From positions 868,001 through 932,000 of the forward strand of contig WBVU01000016.1 in NCBI GenBank assembly GCA_009192285.1: DNA of 64,000 nt, written 5' to 3'. This stretch comes from Morchella semilibera. Lineage: Eukaryota > Ascomycota > Pezizomycetes > Pezizales > Morchellaceae. The notes beneath the pieces are model-generated. The model saw only the letters and a program-made list of their open reading frames with translations, did no database searches and was not told the origin of the DNA. Positions 23,188-36,281 of this stretch are shown here, one piece after another (the first letter of the stretch is position 1; every line of letters begins with the position of its first letter). The position numbers were made by a program, and so were the translations under genes.

Positions 23188-26100
23188 ATGAGTACCGGAA
23201 CCCCCAGACTCAACTCTGCATTTCCAGAGACGCCAGTGACGGCGCCTCCGTTGCGCCAAAGGCGTGGTAACTCCCCCGTGAGGGTAGGTTCCGTTAAACA
23301 GCCTTCATTCGAATCAAAAGTTTCTGCAGCGAATCCCAAACCGACCAATTCTTCAATAATTCAGGCCTCAGAAACGCCTCCGCCGCTTATCCCAACAGAT
23401 GTCATCGATGCGCCTACCCAAAGACTTTACGCAGTAGCCGTATTTGTTCTTTTACAAGCATGGAAATTTTATGATATAGCTAGACTCTACGCTGCCGAGG
23501 GTGACTCGATATCAGAACTATGGTTTTGTGTAAAATGGCTGGTCCTGGACGGCTGCTTTTTTTGGTTTTTACCGTTACTCCGGATTCCATGGCTCACTTT
23601 CAAAGCAACTTTTACACTTTGCGCGATTGCTACGCTTTCAGTCATCGATATTTTTGTCAGCTTAAAATATCAACTACCCATTACGGCATTTTTTGGGGCT
23701 TTCTGGAAACGTATACATGATCTGTGGGGATCCGTCAGCGAAACATACTAACTTGCTTTTCTCTAGTCATTTATGATCGAGAGCTCTCAATTACCGAACG
23801 AAGCGTCAAGTGGTATGATATTGTGAACAACAATTCTCACATTCAAGGGAAATACACTGTTTATCTTCTGCCAGAAGGGTATGTCATAACGAAAATCTTC
23901 TTGGGTCTGTGCTTATATTCCTTAGGGCTGCGCAAATCAATCCGGAGTCTACTTGCTTTTGTATCGGAGATGCATCACCATTCGTCACACTGCCGATTAG
24001 AATCAATGGGACCCAGCCTATTAATATTGAACTTCAGAGGATCGATTTAGAATCCGGAAGTGCTGAAATGATCAGTCTTAACCATAAAGAACTCAAAAGG
24101 CTTTTGAAAAAAGCTCCCAGGGAAGACGAACCGCAACTCCGCAACTTACCTTACACCGTCAAGCAACCTGGTCTTTACCGCCTTACTAGAGTTACTGATG
24201 TATCTCAACTTGAAGTGCGCATTTATCGATCTGAGGCGCTCGTCGTGTCATGCCCGAGAGCCAACCTCAAAATTTCTGGTTCACAGAAGAGGGATAAATG
24301 CAAAGGAGACATGTCAGATATTTCCATGGAGGTTCAAGGGCTTGCCCCGCTTCAAATCACCTACAGTCGTGAGATCAAGGGTAAGCCGACGGTATTTTCT
24401 GTCCAGAGCATTCACCCTGAAGGCTTTGAGTCACCACTGCTTGCTGGGTTTAATAGCGACGGCACGCTTGCTCAACAAGGCGATGGAACTATGACATGGG
24501 CACAACGTCGGGAAATTATTGTACCCCTCAACGAGTCTCTAGCTTCCGCCGGCGATTGGGGCTATTCAATTGACAAGGTTGTGGATGGCTGTGGAAACAC
24601 AGTTGACTACAATGCTCTCTTAGAAGATGGGGATTATGTTATCCCTAAGAAAAGCAGCCTTTCCCACAGACTCATGGTCCATGATAGGCCACGTATTCGT
24701 TTCCTTGGATGTGATCCCCAGACACCGATCGACCTACCCAAGGGTGTTTCTAGCGAACTTCCCCTACAACTCGTATCTGTACGCGATGACGCTCCTTATT
24801 CAGTCCGATTTGCATTTACGCCCCACAACAAGCTTCAATCAGCGTCAGAACACTCTCCAGATGCTGTATTCAAGGACTATAGCATGAAGGGCCTAACTCA
24901 GGCTATATCTATCAAGGAGCCTGGATTGTATTCATTGAAGTCTTTTTCCAGCAAGTTTTGCCCCGGCGAGGTCATGGAGCCTTCTTCATGTCTTGTTATT
25001 ACGCCACCAGAGCCAAGCATGACTATGGAATCTGATGAGATTTTGGACAAGTGTACAAGCTCGTCGATTGGTCTTACGATCGACCTTACTCTCGTTGGGT
25101 CGCCAACATTTGAGCTTTCCTACAGACTCATCAAAGACGGCGGCGCTCCAGTTGTTAAAACTCTTACAATCGACCGCACAAGGCACCAAGTCCGCTTTAC
25201 TCCGGAGGACGCAGGTCACTACGCTTACGAGTTTTTCAGTCTTCGCGACAAGAATTATGCCAATATCAAACTTGATCCCAAAGTCAACCGTGTTGAGCAG
25301 ACTGTCAAGCCGCTTGCCGGCGCCAGCTTCATCGATGCAGCACCTCGCAAGAATGTTTGCATTGAGGAGCCTGTAGAGTTCCAGGTTAAGATGCAAGGAA
25401 CGCCCCCATTGAATTTGCACTATGATCTCATCCATAATGGAAAACGCCATAGGATGTCCGATAAAAACATTACTACTAGTATACATACCATCAGGACTCC
25501 GCCATTGACACAAGGTGGAGAATATGCTCTCGCCTTGACAACTGTCGAAGATAATAGTGGATGTAAAATATACCTGGAATCAGAAGCAAAAGTGAACGTT
25601 AGGTGGCAGAGGCCAAAGGCTCAGTTTGCCCCAGTTGAAGGAAAGATGCACGTCAGGGCATTGGAAGGAAAGCCTGTGGATATTCCGATTAGGTTGACCG
25701 GTGAAAGTGTATGTCGCCCTTTCCAAGCACGCCGGCCATTTTTTTTTTCTTTCAACAAACCATACTGACCCACTGTGATGTGTAGCCATGGACAGTTAAA
25801 ATTCGTAACGCCAACCGAGACGAACTAGCCAAGACATTCAAGTTCACGGGAACAAACTCCTACCTGACTGTGCATGACGCAGGCACCTACCACCTAGAGG
25901 ATGTCCGTGATAATGGATGCCCCGGGTCTGTTGCTGGAGCGGATAGCACATTTAAGATTACTTGGATCGATAGGCCTAAGCTCCGCTTGGCAGAGTCTGT
26001 ATCAACTACCAAAAAGGGTGAAGGCTTTGTTAGGCAAGATGTATGTGAAGGCGACGAGGATTCAGTTGAACTTGCATTCACAGGAAGCCCACCATTCATG

Positions 26101-27249
26101 GTCGATTACGGCATAACGTTCAAACCAGACGGCTCTTCTGACTCCAAACGCTCTTTGGAGCAGAGCTCACAACAACTTCGCGCTGGCCTTGGTGTGGCGA
26201 CTGTACGGTTGGAAACGAGCCGTGCTGGTCTTTACCAATATAAGTTCAAGAGTCTTGCGGATGGACTTTACGATAACCCAAGGGAGAGCTTACTCAAGAA
26301 TCCCTTTACTCTCGAACAAACTGTGCACTCGAGACCGACTACAAGTTTTGCAAATCCGAGCAAAGTCTACAAATACTGCCTAGATGCCGGTGCTGGTGAT
26401 GATATCATTCCAATCCAACTCCACGGTATCGCGCCGTTTTCCTTGACTATCAACGTCAAGCATTTCAGCACTGGAAAGAGCGACATAATCAACGTCCCTC
26501 ACGTCGAAACCAATGTCTTCAACTTCCGCATCCCTAACCATGCCCTGACCCTTGGTAGTCACGCTGTTAGCGTCCTCAAGGTCAAGGATTCCCGTGGTTG
26601 TGTCCGTAAGACGCCGACTGATGCCCCACATGTTATGGTCGCAGTTGCCGACATGCCAACCATTACTCCTCATGACACGCAACGAAAAGATTATTGCGTT
26701 GGTGACCGTATTGCGTTCACTCTCGCGGGTGTTCCTCCGTTTGCTGTTGGATATGAATGGAATGGTGTCCCGATGAAGGCTCATAACCAGCCATCCCAGT
26801 TCGTTCGTGTTGCAGAGAAACCGGGTAACTTTACAGTCACGGGGCTTCAAGACTCAGCTAGTGACTGTAAGGTCAGTGTTGGTCTAACGAGTATAGTCCA
26901 TGAGGTACCGAGTGTCCGAATCAGCGGGGGAAACATAGTCGTCAAGGGTATTGCGGAGGGTGACCAAACAGAGATCAGTTTCAACTTCTTCGGAACACCA
27001 CCGTTTACATTCACGTAAGTTTTGTCAACCCCCCTCCCCAAGGAAGGCCCTTTTTAATTGCGTGACAGTTATACACGGAGTGAGATCGCCAAGAAGGGAT
27101 CCAAAGCCAAGATTTTAGAGAGCCATTCACAAACGACAAACAGCTTTAGTTACAGCATGTTTGCCTCCCAGGAGGGTGTTTACGAAGTTATCTCTATCGC
27201 CGACAAATTTTGCCAGTACTCTGCAGGAAAGTCGGGGCGGAAGGATTAA
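23188..27249 (+). CDS. pom152: Nucleoporin POM152
   Basis: Pore membrane protein that anchors the nuclear pore complex; its C-terminal Ig-like repeats form the lumenal ring. Inferred exons: 23188-23710, 23767-23878, 23926-25708, 25786-27014, 27069-27249, giving 1275 residues (yeast 1337). The start is the ATG of MSTGTPRLNS; upstream codons in frame are not AUG. The N-terminal ~65 residues are Ser/Pro-rich, followed by hydrophobic helices between residues about 70 and 155. The DRELSITERSV block then leads into the lumenal part. That part is built of repeated beta-sandwich units with recurring G-x-P-P-(F/L) turns (for example GTPPLNLHYD, GSPPFMVDYG, GVPPFAVGYEW, GTPPFTFT) and GxYxF/L-S strands. 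The last exon ends CQYSAGKSGRKD. The neighbouring UCH gene is unrelated. Confidence 0.93.
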
Positions 27250-28574
27250 AATAATGGTTGATGAAGGAAATAATGATATGGTTTTTTTTTTTGAATGAAA
27301 ACATGGTTTTGTCTAGGGGGTTGGGGTTGGGTTGGGATTGTAACGATATTATTACTATGGTGCTAAACTAGAAATTGTAATGTTTATAGAGCACATTCGA
27401 GACAGGAACGGCGTCAATGGTTTAGCGTTGTTTTTATAGCTTGGACTTCATGTTTATCTTTTGCTCGCGTGGGTCGTTTTAGTTATGTGATACCATTTTT
27501 CATTGAAACTTCCTGCGCGTACTTTGATGCCATAGTTGCAAATAAATTACAGACTTAATTAGGTGGGGAACCAAGGCCAGACTTTGAGATATTGTCGCTG
27601 AACATTTACAGGAACCAGAGCCTCCTGTATAGGGGAGTTTCAAATTACTTGCAAGCGTATCCTACCACTACAAATGTGGTTACACATCGTGCGTGGTGTT
27701 TGATTAGTTTTTAGTTTTTAGTTTTTTTTTTGCCCCGTTCACTGACCCGTTCCCCATCATTGGTTCCCGATTTAGGGGTACGGTTAATACTCGCCAAAAA
27801 AAAAAAAAAAGGAAAAAGAAAAAAAGGAAAACAAGTCTGTCCCTCTGGGCACTTGGGTGGCCATCATCTTCCCTGTCCTACCTACTAACGTACCAAAAGG
27901 GACAGACTTGTTCTCTCCGCCAGTAGATGCGGAGGAGGAAAGATGGCCCAAAATACCGAGTGCTACCCGGTGACGCAAGAAACACGCGACAGTGAAAAAA
28001 GAAAAGCCACATTGACATGTGTACCTATAACACCACTGTGAAATGGTTAACTATGTATGCGTTGGGTTTATTAGACCAGGAACTTGCATCGCCTGAGTCG
28101 TATGCTGGCATCATTTCATGCAGTTTGACCGCTGATCTTCGCCCCACAGGCGGATATACCCCACCGGTGAAACTAGCCAATATTGATCACTCTTCCATCA
28201 TCGGGTATGGTATCTATAGTAAGTAATAGACTCTTTTGGGTCATTCTATGTAATGGAAAGAATTCAAATTAACTCGAATAAATCACGGTATCAAGTTTGA
28301 GATAGCTAAAAAGAGAGACAGCCAAGGAGGGCTTGATAGTTAAAAGAAAAAAAATTGCCTACACGCCAGTTACCCAATTCGAAGACTGTTGTCACCTTAT
28401 ACCTCCCCAACCCAAACCACGACACCGAACCTGGCATTGAATTTCGTTATCGTGTTTCGTTACAAAAACAATGCTCTTCCCAAGCCACTCAGTTTCCCCA
28501 TCCTATTCCTAAGAAGAAGAAAAAAAAAACAGTTGATTTATCTTAACAAGCCGCCATGAGATCACCAAACCCGC
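27250..28574. other. Convergent 3' spacer with an inverted repeat
   Basis: Lies between the 3' ends of POM152 (+) and the E2 gene (-). It contains homopolymer runs (T near 27284 and 27724, A near 27796) and the inverted repeat at 27829-27912. Short frames, such as 28017-28226, have no recognisable features. Confidence 0.55.
27829..27912. repeat. Short inverted repeat, arms of about 15 bp
   Basis: AACAAGTCTGTCCCT on the left is mirrored by AGGGACAGACTTGTT on the right, around a loop of about 55 bp. It may be a decayed foldback element; no second copy was seen in the window. Confidence 0.7.
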
Positions 28575-29477
<903 letters not shown>

Positions 29478-29991
29478 TTCTGTATCTATAGGGTGAAAAG
29501 GTTTAAAACACTGTTATTGGGCCAGCAGGGCGGGGTCAGCACAGTGATGTTTTTGACGGTCAAAATAACCAGCGGAGCGATGGTGGGAAGGATAGCAAGA
29601 TGTAAAGTTCGGGATGGGAGAAAAATAGACACGTACCTTGTGTTGATGCTGTGATGAATGGGAAAGGGGAGAAGAGCGAAGGGTGGTTTGAGTCAGTGGT
29701 GGGTGGAGGGATGGGAAGGGCTGGGCTAAGAGGTGAGTTTTGTAGCGGGGCGTTACCGGGGGCGAAGAAAGAAGAGGGGGGACGGCCACAGAAATTAACA
29801 GGGATTTAATAGGTTGAGTCGTGACTAAGCTTGGATCAGAAAGAGGGGAGCGCCACAGAGTGAGAGGAACTGTGAGTGGATTTATCAAGTCTCCGAGATA
29901 GCATGGTATTGGGCAAGGCCACCCACATGTATCTCTCGATATTGGTTAAGAATAAGTTTCAGGGGTACGGTTACCGTTTTCCAGTATTCCG

Positions 29992-30068
29992 CACGGGGTG
30001 AAGTTGGAACGCTCAAGACGCTCAGCCACGCCAACCGATACCTGGCTGTCCCAACTTCACCCCCCGTA
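29992..30068. mobile_element. Family B MITE-like element, copy 1
   Basis: Imperfect terminal inverted repeats ACGGGGTGAAGTTGGAAC and, on the other strand, ACGGGGGGTGAAGTTGGGAC enclose a short interior with GACGCTCAGCCACGCC. Total about 77 bp. A second copy with the same interior lies at 30833-30925. Confidence 0.7.
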
Positions 30069-30832
30069 GGCTAGTATTATTGCAGTACTACATCCTATCC
30101 TCTCTTTCCGCCTTGGAATAGAATGACCCTCTGCATCGCTGATCACCGTCTGTTTTGTATTGACATCATGAAACAAATGTGTTCGAATAGGTGAGTACTA
30201 AGGCGTTGGTTATAAAATTGATATAACAGAGCCTAAGGCAAGGCAGCGCCTTAACATGTACATAATCTTAAGCTGAACCTAGAATAAGTCTATTAAACTA
30301 CATACCGCAAAATCTCGAGTTATTCGTTGAGAACCACGTTAATAGAAGAATATCCCTGTTGTAGCGCAACGAGGTTTTGCGGTATAGTATAAGTACTAGC
30401 TCCAAAGACTACGTGTTATACCTAGGCCTACACTTAAGTACATGTATCTTCAACAACATACAGTACTAAAAAAGCGAGTGTATCTAGTACATTACCTGCC
30501 AGAATACCATGACACTGCGGTTGATGTTCCGGTTTAGCTCGAAAGTTTCTCACGATACCGTAATGCTATGGTATCTATTACATCCCCTTTTTGGTACTGT
30601 AATACAGTAATGGTTTCAATTCTATTCCGTTTTGCTCCATACCAATCACACTACATGTACTTAGCTACATGTATCTAAACCAAATCTGAAACGTTTTGTT
30701 CAACCACAGCTGTTACTATATATAGGACCTATAGGTTTTCTACTAATAATGACTGATCTTGGTTGTATGATCTAGAGATCTCGTTAAGGGTATGTGTCTA
30801 TATATCGATATCACAAATGTACAAGGGTATGC

Positions 30833-30925
30833 CCGGGGGGGGGGGGGTGAGGTTGGAACGCCCAGACGCTCAGCCACAGCAGTTATGGGTAAAGTCACGC
30901 CAACCGATACCCTGGCCGTTCCAAG
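30833..30925. mobile_element. Family B MITE-like element, copy 2, right end missing
   Basis: Shares GGTTGGAACGC, AGACGCTCAGCCAC and CACGCCAACCGATACC with copy 1 but has about 24 extra interior bases. Its left end includes a 13-nt G run. The right terminal repeat stops after GTTCCAA, within a few bases of the left edge of a family A element. Confidence 0.65.
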
Positions 30926-30927
30926 TA

Positions 30928-31010
30928 CTACGGGTGTAGGGGTAAGTCTGGCGACAGGAAGAACTGTTACAACTACGCCAGTGTCGCCAGACTTACCCCT
31001 ACACCCGTAG
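30928..31010. mobile_element. Family A MITE, copy 1
   Basis: 83 bp with perfect 29-bp terminal inverted repeats beginning CTACGGGTGTAGGGGTAAGT and running through CTGGCGACA. The left flank is TA; the right flank is CA, possibly a decayed TA duplication. The interior is about 25 bp. Two more copies occur at 45361 and 54613. Confidence 0.85.
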
Positions 31011-31328
31011 CACACATAAAAACTCCAATAACTGAACACATAACTTACATATATATACGCCCCAATGCCAGTGTAAGCGCCTCATCTGATCTAGTGTTAT
31101 CACAGCGTAATCCCCATGCCCAGCTATTGAACTTAGGTAATACATATGCATATAAATATTGATCTTTAATATTCTCATCCCCACACTACGTTTGCCCGCC
31201 TACAAGACCTTAATACATTATATAGTTACCCACAAGAACTACATAGTACAAATTGGTCTACAGGTGTTTACCCTTCTGCATCTACCCTTGTGCAGTTCTC
31301 CACCTAACAGGGCACCAAAGGTCGGGGA

Positions 31329-33072
31329 CTAACAGAATGCTTGGACTCCAGTAATTGCTCTACCGAGAATCAAACCTTGTTTCATCCGTCAGGTCTTTGT
31401 TCTTTGTTTTGAAGATTATTCTGCATAACTTACTATGAATATCGCTCTGACCCTCATAGGTTTGCGTGACAAACAGATTGGCAACATGCCTGCCGATTCC
31501 GTATTCGTCAGACACAGCGTTCCCGCCAAATATTTCCTGCAAACTAAAGATGTTGTTAATCTCACTGAAAATTGGCCTCGAACTAGATGAACACGCACTC
31601 TCTAGCGTTGACCAAAGCTCTGTCACAATTTTGCCTTTTTATCATTGAAATCATTTCTGGTGCAACAAGACCTCTATCTTTCAACCTCCCAACTTGCAAA
31701 GCGGCTGCCAATCCAAATGCAGCATCGGTTGACGCATCTGCCAACTTCTTTTGAACAAGCTGGTACTTTGCCAGGGGGTTACCCTTGAACTGCTTTCTTT
31801 CGAGAGCGTAGGCTCTCGCTCTTATAAGACAGTCTTCCAGTGCACCTATTGTTCCCCACGCAATTCCATACCTAGCATTATTTAAACAGCTGAATGGTCC
31901 CTTGAGACCTTGAATATCAGGGAACATATTTTCCTCGGGAACCTCCACATCATCGAGCATGATCATGCCAGTGATAGAAGCACGGAGACCGTTCTTATTT
32001 TTAATTGCAGGAGTAGAAACAGTGCCTGGACCGGCGGTTGCCCTTTCAACAAGGAAGCCTCGAATTTTGCCGTCGAGTTTAGCCCAGACCATGAGCACAT
32101 CAGCAATCGGGGAGTTTGTGATCCAGGTCTTTGAGCCAGAGAGGAGGTAAATCCCCTTTTTTGTGGGGTGACGGCGTGCAACAGTCTCCATCCTAAACAT
32201 TATCATAATAAACAATCCATCCTATATAAAGTATATTCGGATAGAAGTGGGTAAATCTTACGATCCAGGGTCAGATCCATGATTTGCTGTTCAGATAAAG
32301 TTAGATCTCATGTCTCCTTGAACAGTTTGTAACCAGCAAGGTGAAGTCATACGTTCTGTAAGGCCGAAACAGCCAATAATCTTTCCTTTTGCCATTCCTG
32401 GAAGAAATCGCTGTTTCTGCTCCTCCGTACCAAACTCTTCAATACCGCCCATGACGAGAGAGCTCTGAACACTCATTCCACTGCGGTACCCACTATCAAC
32501 CCTGTTTATCAATCAAAACAGTTAACATGGATTTCTATAATTTACAATGCGCCAGAAGAACGCAATTCACCTCTCAACTTCGCGGGTAATCAACTATTTT
32601 GTAAAATGATATCAGCCACATGATAGTTATTAGCACCAAGATTTACATACTCCAGAAGCAACATTGCTTACACCGGCGCACCCATAACCCTGAATTGTAG
32701 AACCTAATAACCCTAGCTCCCCCATTTCCCTCAGAATCTCCTGGTCATAATGCTCGTCTCTATATGCCTCTAGTGAAAATCCTAGATCAGCCTACAAATA
32801 TCGTCTCATCCTAAGCACCGGTACAATAAAGATGGGATGTGGACAATCCCATGTATAGGTGATAATAGCTTACGGAGCACTCTGGGTAGTAGCTGTTCTT
32901 GGCAGTAAGAGCGTGCACTCTCAGCGATTGCAATTTCGTCTTCACTTAATTGCTCTTTAAGCAGGAGAGGATCCTCCCAGTCGAATGCTGTTGAGTGGGC
33001 ACAACGGCGAGCAACCGGCGTGATTGCAGGTTTCGCCAGCGAAGTAGCGGGTCGTAGAAACTGGCGCAACAT
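31329..33072 (-). CDS. gcdh: Glutaryl-CoA dehydrogenase, mitochondrial (acyl-CoA dehydrogenase family)
   Basis: FAD enzyme that oxidises and decarboxylates glutaryl-CoA to crotonyl-CoA in lysine/tryptophan breakdown. Eight inferred exons: 33072-32874, 32769-32651, 32593-32571, 32501-32353, 32286-32262, 32192-31599, 31543-31434, 31375-31329, giving 421 residues. The start is [10 protein letters not shown]; residues 1-25 look like a mitochondrial presequence. Family blocks: [68 protein letters not shown], and the catalytic Glu in [12 protein letters not shown], ending [14 protein letters not shown]. Exons 3 and 5 are only 23 and 25 nt. The gene is tandem with COG6, whose stop lies 295 bp upstream of this start. 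Confidence 0.93.
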
Positions 33073-33367
33073 TTTCAAAAAGATATATGGGTATTTCCGG
33101 TAAACTTTGTCTTAGATGATATCGAGGCCCCAAGATGGGTATTGTAGCTTAAGTCCCAAGTCATGTATGATATATGAAAGGTTGAGTGTTGACCACGGGC
33201 GTCGGACGGTACTTGCCGATAATGGTTACCCAGCCTCGGCATTCGGATCATGCCGAAGGAATTTTAAGCGGGTGATTATCTATGATGGGGGCCTACTACT
33301 ACTTTTCAAAGCCCATGTTTTATTTTACACTAGGGACTATCCAATTACTAGCTCAAAAACACAATTA

Positions 33368-35776
33368 TCAACTCAACAAGACCCGAACTTCATCCACAGT
33401 TCTTGGCCACACACTCCTAGCCCCATCTACACCTTCCTCCATCTCGTTGGCCAAAGCGTTGATTATGGCTTCTTCTACCCTACAGAAATCTTCTACAAAC
33501 CTCTCGGCTGCTTCATGCGAGATTTCCCCCACAACCTTTGGAGAGTTTATTCTTTTGAGCTCTGCCTGTGCATCCATCAGTGCTGATGGGAGGAAGTCGT
33601 CAAGAGTCTGCGAAACTTGTGCTAAGGACGGCAAAGAGAATGGCAGCAGCTGGGTTAAAGGTGTTTTCTATCGAGTGATTAGATATGAGTAGCGCCTGAA
33701 GAAAAGGAGTTTAACAGGTACCGTTGGATCCCAATCACCTAGCGCAACAAGCAAAGGATTCAGCCCAGAAGTATGCACGAAGAAATTGTGTTCATATTCC
33801 ACAAGGGTCTTGACATAAGTCTTAATTTCACCCTCCAGCATATCAACCTTTTTAGCTGTGAACGAAAATTGATCTATAGTCGACTTAGCGGCCAACATGC
33901 AGTTTAAGCCGAAGATATTGCTCTGTAATTCGTCTAGATCATTTCGGAGGGTACGACAGCCCTCTATGTACGGATCAAACGCTTCTTCCAGTATCTTCGA
34001 GAACTCCTCTTCGCGCTCTTGAGTTGGCGCTAAGGAAGCTTCATATGAAACCATCAAATCCTTGAGCTCTTTGAGGCCTTCCAGAAGAAAATCAGGGGGC
34101 GAGAGGTCTGGAGGTGCCCGTGGGAGGTCGGACTGCACAGCCCGAACATGGGCCTGTAGGGTACTATGGAATTGACGGAGAGCAGATTGCTCGGTGCTGA
34201 GGTATGTTAGTTTGGGACCACGTATATTGAGTGAGGGTGTACCTCTTGATTGTTTCTAGGAGAGATGAATCTTCGCCAAGCAGCTTCTCGAAGGTGAGGC
34301 GATAGTAATTTATGAGGTTTGATATCCGATATGCTAGGGTACTGTCTTCATGACTGGCAATTACCTGCTCAATTCTAGACTGTTCGGCGTCAAAAAAAAA
34401 TCTACGTTAGCAAAGTCATAAGGGTAACAAGGAGATCTTCGTAAGCATGAATTCTTACCTTCAAGGGTTTGCACACCGTCTCTAAGCCTTTATCAACTAA
34501 CATAATCAACCCTTTCCTAGCATCCCAGCCACCCAGAGCCTCCAGAGCATCATCTTTATATTCACTGACCCAAGGTTCACTTTTTAATCCTTCCTCGATC
34601 CCCCCAAGAATGCTGTTTTGGCCTTCACCTTCTTGAGAAATAAATAAAACTTCCAGAGCCTCCTGTTCGCCAACAGCAGTAGAGTGTAGCCAGGCCAACA
34701 TATCTCCAATGTATCTTAAAGGGTCATGGGCATAAAGCTCTATTGGTTTTGTGGAAGTGTCGGTACCGGGTGTGCTTTGGGGGACGCCGGTTAATGCCGT
34801 GTAAAATGAATCAAGAAGAATCTTTTGTCGAGCTTCCGCGAAAAAATCTAAACAATCTCTACAGTTATAACAAAATGTCAGAATAGTTGTATTAGGGTAA
34901 GTTATTGTGGGGCAATACTGAAAGAGGGCGGGTCTTTCAGCCAGAACCCGTAAAGCTCTTCTTATACCCGAATTTACCTGAGGACTCTCAAGTGATAGGT
35001 GTTTTAGCTCTCTTTGGATCCACCTATATAGTTTCTGAAAAGCATCATGTAGGTGTTTTGTCATTAAATCCATGATTTCCATACTGTCTTTTGGTTAGCA
35101 CACATACCCCTAACCCTGAGGTAAATGCCACAGATAAGCTCAGAGCGACAGACCCAGCTCTTTGGTTCTCACTTGCTAGTAAAACTTCACAGTCGCTATG
35201 TATTCTTTTTACCCTACTCAATATCCGGAAGAATCTGTCGTCCAGAGCCTCAACTGAGCTGGTTAACACCAGTACATCTTCCTCAGAGACCACAAAGTGT
35301 GCCGTGAATGCAGACAGCAGTGCTTCTTTGGTTTCCACATCTTTTTTCTGAGACAATAGCCCAGAAGCTTCTTCAAGTATTGGTGCCGTTTCCGAGGAAG
35401 CCGCGGCAATATGTGTTTGCAGAGAGGACACTACGGCATTCATTGCGCCCAACGTAGTCCCTATGTGTTTTAATTGCTATTTACAAGATATCATTCAGCG
35501 AATATTCTAGATCTATAGGGAAGGTAAAATAAAATAATAAAAATAAATAAAAAACAAAATCGTTTAAGCTACCTCAGATATCTTAGCGAATTCCTCAACA
35601 ATGTGAGCATTGCTTCGGATGACCTCTGCCTGGATATCTACCCGCAGCTGTCGTCGTGAATCGGGAGAGTTGTCAGTGAAACGTGCATCCAATACTTGGA
35701 GCGCATTCCGTATCTCGGAGTCAGAATATGATGCAGAGAGGACTGATGATAGTCTTTGTTGCGAAAGCGAATCCAT
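33368..35776 (-). CDS. cog6: Conserved oligomeric Golgi complex subunit 6
   Basis: Lobe B subunit of the COG tether, which captures retrograde vesicles at the Golgi. Inferred exons: 35776-35573, 35476-35154, 35083-34919, 34858-34459, 34379-34243, 34196-33722, 33667-33368, joining in frame to 667 residues. The start used is the ATG of MDSLSQQRLSSVLSAS; an upstream coding exon cannot be excluded because an AG acceptor sits just before it. Family blocks: SASYSDSEIRNALQVLDAR, RVKRIHSDCEVLLASENQRAG, DAFQKLYRWIQRELKHL, RRALRVLAERPALFQ joined across an intron to DCLDFFAEARQ, and AYRISNLINYYRLTFEKLLG. Helical throughout, with no membrane segment, as expected. Confidence 0.92.
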
Positions 35777-36281
35777 TAGGGGTCTGTTGCCTGCAATTTG
35801 TGGGCAGTTGAAGCTATGAAATATATATGTTACCCGGCTGCTATGTAATATCAATGTTATCGATATCAACTATCGATAGGTATGGTTGTATCCCTGCTAA
35901 AGACTTGACAAGGGGGTATTGTGACGTGTGACCTTGAGCCCGAGGCTGAGAACAGCCACAGGATTTACAGACTGTGCATGAGACCTCATTTGCTCACAGG
36001 TTACATTACACGGGAAGCTCAGAACGTGGTTGACAGGAAATCGAAGCTCCCAAAACCTCATCACACTGACCAAAGAACATCCATTTAGTCTCTTACCATC
36101 AACTGACCCCGTCACCAACAACATTCTTCTTTTCAACTACCTCACCACCACCGAAAAACTTTCCTAACTCTAGCCCAAAGCGGCACAGTTTCCCCCGCCT
36201 TCCCCCCCAATAGCCTCCACAGCTTCGTCTATCATCGAGAGGCAGAAGTTCATTCACCTAAGAGTCTTAGGTTTAAACACG
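35777..36281. promoter_or_regulatory. Divergent promoter region between COG6 and ATG9
   Basis: 505 bp between outward-facing start codons. A C-rich, CT-biased stretch (36135-36225) precedes ATG9, resembling the pyrimidine-rich leaders of other genes here. No defined site. Confidence 0.5.

Larger units (their letters stand above)
29478..31328. other. Spacer between E2 promoter and GCDH 3' end, with MITE-like elements
   Basis: The part next to the E2 gene (29478-29890) is purine-rich on the plus strand, so C/T-rich in the sense of the E2 transcript, as for a leader or promoter. Further on are two family B elements, one family A element and several TACATGTA palindromes (30255, 30437, 30655, 30670). 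No coding region was recognised. Confidence 0.6.

Noticed and set aside
28017-28226. Small plus-strand frame of 69 codons between POM152 and the E2 gene
   Set aside because: No family resemblance, no promoter or splice context; chance length.
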